Shown here: positions 60,911 to 64,000 of the stretch, one piece after another | Numbering within the stretch: position 1 is the first letter of the stretch | Layout of the letters: each line of letters starts with the position of its first letter | Assembly: GCA_904420565.1 (NCBI GenBank) | Contig: CAJFVV010000024.1 | Span: 27,111-91,110 of the forward strand | DNA from: Candidatus Pseudoscillospira faecavium | Lineage (GTDB): Bacteria; Bacillota; Clostridia; Oscillospirales; Oscillospiraceae | Length of the DNA stretch: 64,000 nucleotides | Direction of reading: 5' to 3' | Notes under the pieces: generated by a model | Seen by the model: the letters and a program-made list of their open reading frames with translations, nothing else | Databases searched by the model: none | Told to the model about the DNA's origin: nothing | Made by a program: the position numbers and the translations under genes

Positions 60911-62762
60911 GATGCAATGCCTCCTTCACCGCTGCAGCAATACCCGCTCCATTCAATCCCATACTCTGACGCAACAGCGCAACGCTCCCCTGTGCTGTAA
61001 ATGCAGCACCAAGATTTTTTAAAATCAAATGCTCCGGAATACACCCGCGCTGAGAAAGCATCGATGCAATCCGCTGTCCGACACAGCCGCCTTCTACACA
61101 TTCTTCCAGCACCAGCAGTGCATTCGTTTTGCGAACAGAAGCCTCAATCGCGTCTATATCCAAAGGCTGAATAGTATTCAATTTCAGAATTTCTGCAGCA
61201 ATTCCTTCTATCTCCAGAAGGCCGGCTGCTTCCAGAACTTCATTGATCATCGTTCCATAAGTGAGCAAAGTGAAATCTGTTCCCTGCCGGCAGCACTCTG
61301 ACGCACCACGAGACAACCCATGATAAACGCCTTCCCCTCCGCGGGCATAGCGCACAGCCACAGGGCCTCGCTCCTCCAGGACAGCGCGCTCAATCATGTC
61401 GCGCATCTCCGCAAAACTGGATGGGCAATAGATCGTCATACCCGGTACCTGGCTGAGATACCCGACATCAAAGACGCCATGGTGGGTTTCGCCATCCTCT
61501 CCCACCAATCCGGCGCGATCCACTGCGAAAACAACATGCAGCTGCATCAATGCCACATCATGCAGCAGCATATCATAACCACGCTGCAAAAAGCTGGAAT
61601 ACACCGCAAAAACAGGGATCATTCCCTGGGAAGCCATGCCTGCAGCCATGGCAACAGCGTGCCCCTCTGCAATGCCAACATCGAAAAAACGCTCCGGATA
61701 GTGCTGGGCAAAACGATCAAGCCCGGTTCCGGATTCCATAGCAGCTGTAATCGTGCATACCCGCGCATCTCTCTGCGCAAGATCGCAGAGTGTTTTTCCG
61801 CAGATTTTGCTGAAATTTTCACCTGATGGTTTCAGTGTCAAGCCGGTTTGCGGATCAAATGCAGAAATTCCATGAAATTTATCCGGGTTTTCCTCTGCAA
61901 AAGAATAGCCTTTACCCTTAACAGTATTGACATGAACCACAACCGGTGCGTGCAGCTCTTTTGCCCAGCTCAGCACATGAAAAAGCTGGTCCAGGTTGTG
62001 CCCATCCACCGGACCGAGATACTGAAATCCCATATCCTCAAAAAAGCTGCAGGGCCACAGTGCTTTCTTCAGACTCGTTTTACAGCGATGTACAATCCGG
62101 TAAATGGTTTTTCCGCCCGGCAAATGATGCACTGTATTATGATAAATCTTTTTAAACCGATAGTAGCCGGAACGGGTGCGGATCCTTGCAAGATGACTGG
62201 CCACACCGCCCACATTCCGGCTGATGGACATGCCATTGTCATTTAATATGAGAATGAGCGGTTCCCCGGAAGCCCCTGCATTATTCAGTCCTTCATAAGC
62301 CAAGCCGCCGGTTAAGGCACCATCGCCAATCACAGCAAGAACACAATAATCTGCTCCGCGCAGTGTTCTCGCTCTTGCCATTCCCAAAGCTACAGAAACG
62401 GAGTTGGATGCATGCCCGGCAATAAATGCATCATGTATACTCTCATATGGTTTAGGAAATCCAGATAAACCCTCAAATTTCCGAAGCGTTGAAAACAGCT
62501 CGCGCCGCCCCGTTAAAGCTTTATGCACATAACACTGATGCCCAACGTCAAACACCAGGCGATCCCGCGCCGTATCAAAGACACGATGAATTGCAACTGT
62601 CAACTCCACCGCACCTAAATTGGAGGCAAGATGGCCGCCCGTCTTTGAAACGGATGCCAATAAAAAAGCACGCAGCTCTTCACATAGGTGCTGACATTCT
62701 TCCTGTGATAATTTTTTCACATCTTCAGGACCGGAGATGTGTTCCAAAATTTCAGATTTCAT
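60891..62762 (-). CDS. dxs: 1-deoxy-D-xylulose-5-phosphate synthase
   Basis: Thiamine-diphosphate enzyme that makes the first intermediate of the MEP isoprenoid pathway from pyruvate and glyceraldehyde-3-phosphate. The 623-residue protein has GGHLASNLGAVELTVA near residue 43 and VFDVGHQCYVHK. VIGDGALTGGLAYEGLNNAG near 145 is the ThDP/Mg site. FFDVGIAEGHAV near 362 holds the catalytic glutamate. An upstream GTG at 62771 lies inside the AAAGGTGAG site, so I start at ATG 62762. An ispA gene is not in the window. Confidence 0.96.
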   Translation of the reverse strand: MKSEILEHISGPEDVKKLSQEECQHLCEELRAFLLASVSKTGGHLASNLGAVELTVAIHRVFDTARDRLVFDVGHQCYVHKALTGRRELFSTLRKFEGLSGFPKPYESIHDAFIAGHASNSVSVALGMARARTLRGADYCVLAVIGDGALTGGLAYEGLNNAGASGEPLILILNDNGMSISRNVGGVASHLARIRTRSGYYRFKKIYHNTVHHLPGGKTIYRIVHRCKTSLKKALWPCSFFEDMGFQYLGPVDGHNLDQLFHVLSWAKELHAPVVVHVNTVKGKGYSFAEENPDKFHGISAFDPQTGLTLKPSGENFSKICGKTLCDLAQRDARVCTITAAMESGTGLDRFAQHYPERFFDVGIAEGHAVAMAAGMASQGMIPVFAVYSSFLQRGYDMLLHDVALMQLHVVFAVDRAGLVGEDGETHHGVFDVGYLSQVPGMTIYCPSSFAEMRDMIERAVLEERGPVAVRYARGGEGVYHGLSRGASECCRQGTDFTLLTYGTMINEVLEAAGLLEIEGIAAEILKLNTIQPLDIDAIEASVRKTNALLVLEECVEGGCVGQRIASMLSQRGCIPEHLILKNLGAAFTAQGSVALLRQSMGLNGAGIAAAVKEALHRGKETS

Positions 62763-62805
62763 TGCGCTCACCTTTACTGCTTTCCAAAAACATCACTGCA
62801 GTATA

Positions 62806-63381
62806 TCATTTCCGCCGAATTACATGGAGCACGCGTGCAGCTGTATGCACAACCTGTGTACTGTTGTTAATGGCAATCTTCTTGCCAATGGCTTTTCCTC
62901 CGATGGTAAGACCGGATACCAGCGCAGAAATAAACAGAGAAAGCATCACTGAATCCAAACGAAATGCGCTGCACAGTTTGGATACGATGACCGCAGCCGT
63001 GGAACCGCTGACAATACCGGCGATATCGCCCACCACATCGTTGCATACATTGCTGACCTTCTCTGCATTTCGGATCAGCCGCAGCGCACAAGCAGCGCTT
63101 TTTTCTCCGTGTGCCGCCATGGAATGAAAGGGACGTTCATCGGCCACAGTAACCGAAACACCGACAATATCAAATAAAATACCAATCAAAATAAAAGCCG
63201 CCAGCAGCGAAAAAGCAATAAAATAGCCGGCGCCTTCGAGCACATTGGAAGAAACCAGACTGAACATTGCTGAAATAATAATCGACATCAAAAAAATTTT
63301 GGGAACCCAATAGTCCCGTTTTTGCTTTCCCTTTTCTGCCGGTGTCTGCTTTTTCACCTTGCCCGTTTTAGGGTTATCCAC
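62806..63381 (-). CDS. oapA: OLE-associated membrane protein OapA
   Basis: A 190-residue membrane protein encoded directly after the OLE RNA. In Bacillus halodurans OapA binds OLE RNA and carries it to the membrane. A charged N-terminus precedes helices near 26-46, 51-74, 107-127 and 143-165. NDVVGDIAGIVSG gives an Asp-x3-Asp pair in the third. The C-terminus is basic (RVLHVIRRK). The frame opens at 63408, but TAGGAGG lies seven bases before the GTG at 63381, so I use GTG. The identification rests on position beside OLE RNA and dxs, and on topology. Databases may label relatives CorB-like. Confidence 0.85.
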   Translation of the reverse strand: MDNPKTGKVKKQTPAEKGKQKRDYWVPKIFLMSIIISAMFSLVSSNVLEGAGYFIAFSLLAAFILIGILFDIVGVSVTVADERPFHSMAAHGEKSAACALRLIRNAEKVSNVCNDVVGDIAGIVSGSTAAVIVSKLCSAFRLDSVMLSLFISALVSGLTIGGKAIGKKIAINNSTQVVHTAARVLHVIRRK

Positions 63382-63408
63382 TTGAAGTCCTCCTAAATCA
63401 TAAAACAC

Positions 63409-64000
63409 ATGAGAAAACTAAACAGACGGCAACATCAGAAGTAAATCTTACGGCTTAGGTACGGGTAGGATTTCCCCGTGGAGCACCTCGCGTTTCCACT
63501 CGGCGGTTTCCCTTTAAGCCCCGCGTCAATGCGTCACCGACATTGCGACCCGATTGCCACTTAGTCCGCACTGCAATCCTTCTGATGCCCACGAATCGAC
63601 AGCCTAGGTGTTTTCCACGGCAGCCAGCTCATTTCTTAGCCTCTTTTGCAACTGTGGTTTCAGCAAGCAATCGCACGGCCTCCCTGGCCGGGGATTCCAT
63701 GCGTAGATCTCGCATCCACCACACCCACTCAAGGCAGGCTACTCTGCACATAGCGATAGGGGACGGAGTCGTCCCTTCCGCACCACATTGCAGGTTTCAC
63801 CCTGCTTCGTAATGAGTCACAAGCCCATTCCGGGTTTCCCTTGGCTCATCACAAGAGCAGGTCTCCACGGAAAGCGGGTCGAATTTGCATGCCATTGCAA
63901 GTCGCCCGCAAACCTTAACCCCCAGCATCCACCCCAAACTGGGCGTAAGAAGCAAACACCAGGGACTTCATCGATATGCCCTTCAAAGGATTTTTAGGCC
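63409..64000 (-). ncRNA. ole: OLE RNA (ornate, large, extremophilic)
   Basis: About 590 bases on the minus strand without a coherent ORF but with dense complementary segments, ending just before oapA. Sequence blocks fit the OLE consensus as I remember it. These include GGCGACTTGCAATGGCATGC followed by AATTCGACCCGC and TTTCCGTGGAGACC near 63850-63910, and GTGGAAACGCGAGGTGCTCC near 63475-63500. Position beside dxs and a small membrane-protein gene is the known OLE context. OLE RNA forms a membrane-associated ribonucleoprotein linked to Mg2+, cold and alcohol stress. Its 5' end may lie beyond the window. Confidence 0.88.

Noticed and set aside
63543-63997. Plus-strand ORFs of 69-89 codons in the last 500 bases
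   Set aside because: They are antisense to the OLE RNA, lack ribosome-binding sites and have no recognisable protein features.
1-64000. CRISPR arrays, tRNA genes, insertion sequences, prophage or att sites
   Set aside because: I looked for regular spaced repeats, tRNA cores, transposase-like products and flanking repeats and found none. Both tyrosine recombinases look Xer-like rather than phage integrases.

Overview
The window is a gene-dense stretch of a chromosome from an endospore-forming, anaerobic-type Firmicute (class Clostridia; an Oscillospirales/Ruminococcaceae-like lineage is my inference). The evidence is the set of sporulation genes (spoVM, a sipL-like SPOCS/LysM gene, spoIVA, cwlD, cotJ, yunB, sigH, spoIIM), the SCIFF peptide/maturase pair, tyrosyl T-box and manganese riboswitch leaders, and an OLE RNA beside dxs. 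I see no phage, insertion sequence, CRISPR array or tRNA gene.

Left part (1-22.4 kb, mostly + strand). rlmN-prpC-prkC-rsgA form an operon ending in a terminator. Next comes a sporulation block: a 49-codon hydrophobic ORF, a 23-codon spoVM, a sipL-like gene and spoIVA. Together these would build the basement layer of the spore coat. A 15-bp hairpin covers the ribosome-binding site of the sipL-like gene. A Crp/Fnr regulator is divergent from leuC-leuD-leuB-coaX. Monocistronic or short units follow: an aminotransferase, purB, secD-secF, a PPi-type phosphofructokinase divergent from fba, an amidase-domain protein, and a tyrosine recombinase whose promoter carries two tandem palindromes.

Middle part (22.4-46.6 kb, mostly - strand). 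radA and cwlD, then a fused cotJA-cotJB gene with cotJC. A P-type ATPase follows, preceded by a yybP-ykoY (Mn2+) riboswitch with its own terminator. Then murD-mgl-yunB-ligA, divergent from the RNase P RNA gene. Then yebC, nif3-like, trmK, a DUF1858 gene, an old-yellow-enzyme family oxidoreductase (+), sigH with a zinc-ribbon gene, ruvC-ruvA-ruvB-glmM, ridA (+), an XRE/zinc-ribbon regulator, and spoIIM-xerD.

Right part (46.9-64 kb). queA-tgt-yajC-TIGR04086-scfA-scfB form a unit that links tRNA queuosine synthesis, Sec translocation and the SCIFF ribosomal peptide with its radical-SAM maturase. Then asd (+) with a terminator-like leader, a GNAT gene, tyrS under a T-box, uraA, and the conserved oapA-dxs-tlyA-nadK-argR-recN order. 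The window ends in a roughly 590-nt structured RNA on the - strand that I identify as OLE RNA, followed directly by the gene of its membrane partner OapA.

Several important genes are too short for ordinary ORF calling (spoVM, scfA, the 49-aa ORF). Many start codons were moved to fit Shine-Dalgarno (SD) spacing and family length; this is stated in each entry. All identifications come from reading motifs and context, not from database searches.
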